A DNA stretch of 64,000 nt from Amblyomma americanum (lineage: Eukaryota > Arthropoda > Arachnida > Ixodida > Ixodidae). A program made the position numbers and the translations under genes. The notes below the pieces were generated by a model, which made no database searches, was not told the DNA's origin, and saw only the letters and a program-made list of their open reading frames with translations. Positions within the stretch are counted from its first letter, which is position 1, and every line of letters begins with the position of its first letter. Positions 63,801 to 64,000 of this stretch are shown here, in pieces. Location: contig NC_135502.1 in assembly GCF_052857255.1 (NCBI RefSeq), positions 184,137,806 through 184,201,805 of the forward strand. Reading direction: 5' to 3'.

Positions 63801-64000
63801 ACTCAGAGAGTTACGATGCTACAAGGAACCTCGAGCAACACGGCATCAGCCCCTGTGCGAACGGTCCTCTGCTGACGACGGCCCTCGGAGTAACATGTGA
63901 GGTGCTGCGACATAGACGTGAAACTGCTTTAAAGTCACGCTCCGTTCATCGGAACGGGGCATGGTGGCAGCGTGAGCGGCATGACGATGAGGAACTCTTT

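Larger units (their letters stand above)
50329..64000 (+). repeat. Tandem array block 7 (higher-order organised end of the window)
   Basis: Continuous satellite with no inserted element. After about 63793 it switches to a sequence matching 48925-49113, including the private CTTTAAAGTCACG that makes a 301 bp unit, and runs off the window end at 64000. Confidence 0.95.

Noticed and set aside
1..64000. Dozens of 100-240 codon frames as separate bacterial-style genes with GTG/TTG starts and overlapping stop/start junctions
   Set aside because: They are the same frame repeated by a 305 bp tandem unit, with abrupt frame changes, frequent stops and no ribosome-binding pattern; this is eukaryotic satellite DNA.

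Overview
The whole 64 kb is one continuous eukaryotic satellite-type tandem array. Following one landmark (the ATGACG or its variant just before the TTGAGGAAC segment) by eye gives about 200 head-to-tail units, all on the + strand. The commonest spacing is 305 bp, with recurring 288 bp and 303-304 bp variants. The array runs off both ends, so its true length is unknown. I found no conventional single-copy gene, tRNA or rRNA gene, or CRISPR array. Organism: a metazoan is most likely, from the higher-order repeat structure, an LTR retroelement with a tRNA-Lys-like primer site, and no prokaryotic gene content. CpG is abundant, which suits an invertebrate such as an arthropod. A tick is only a guess.

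Layout. 1-15075 is array, including nested duplications of 1.2-2.1 kb. 15076-15918 is a minus-strand LTR retroelement fragment (LTR, primer binding site and about 240 bp of leader) fused to the array. A solo LTR of the same family lies at 18948-19529. The segment 14417-20250 holds both elements and is duplicated in tandem at 20251-26083, giving the second fragment (20910-21752) and second solo LTR (24783-25364). 26084-33162 is more diverged array, followed by a fifth LTR (33163-33746). 33747-50328 is mixed array. From 50329 the array is organised in a higher-order repeat of about 4.25 kb (14 units), present as two full copies and a rearranged third.

Each unit carries an open frame of about 100 codons. 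It opens with what looks like a secretory signal peptide (MTLRNYFVFLVQ..., cleavage expected after G-C-I-A) followed by a short polar segment. The 305 bp period is not a multiple of 3, so each unit's frame ends at a TGA a few bases before the next unit's ATG. The 288 and 303 bp variants are multiples of 3 and fuse neighbouring frames into proteins of 200-325 codons. My reading is that an ancestral exon or small secreted-protein gene was caught up in tandem amplification and is now spread by unequal exchange. Whether any unit is transcribed or translated cannot be decided here.

All five LTRs sit at the same point in a unit (after AACAG). Where the flank survives they share the same ACAG target duplication. 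One insertion was therefore probably spread with the array, making the LTR a marker of how the array grew.
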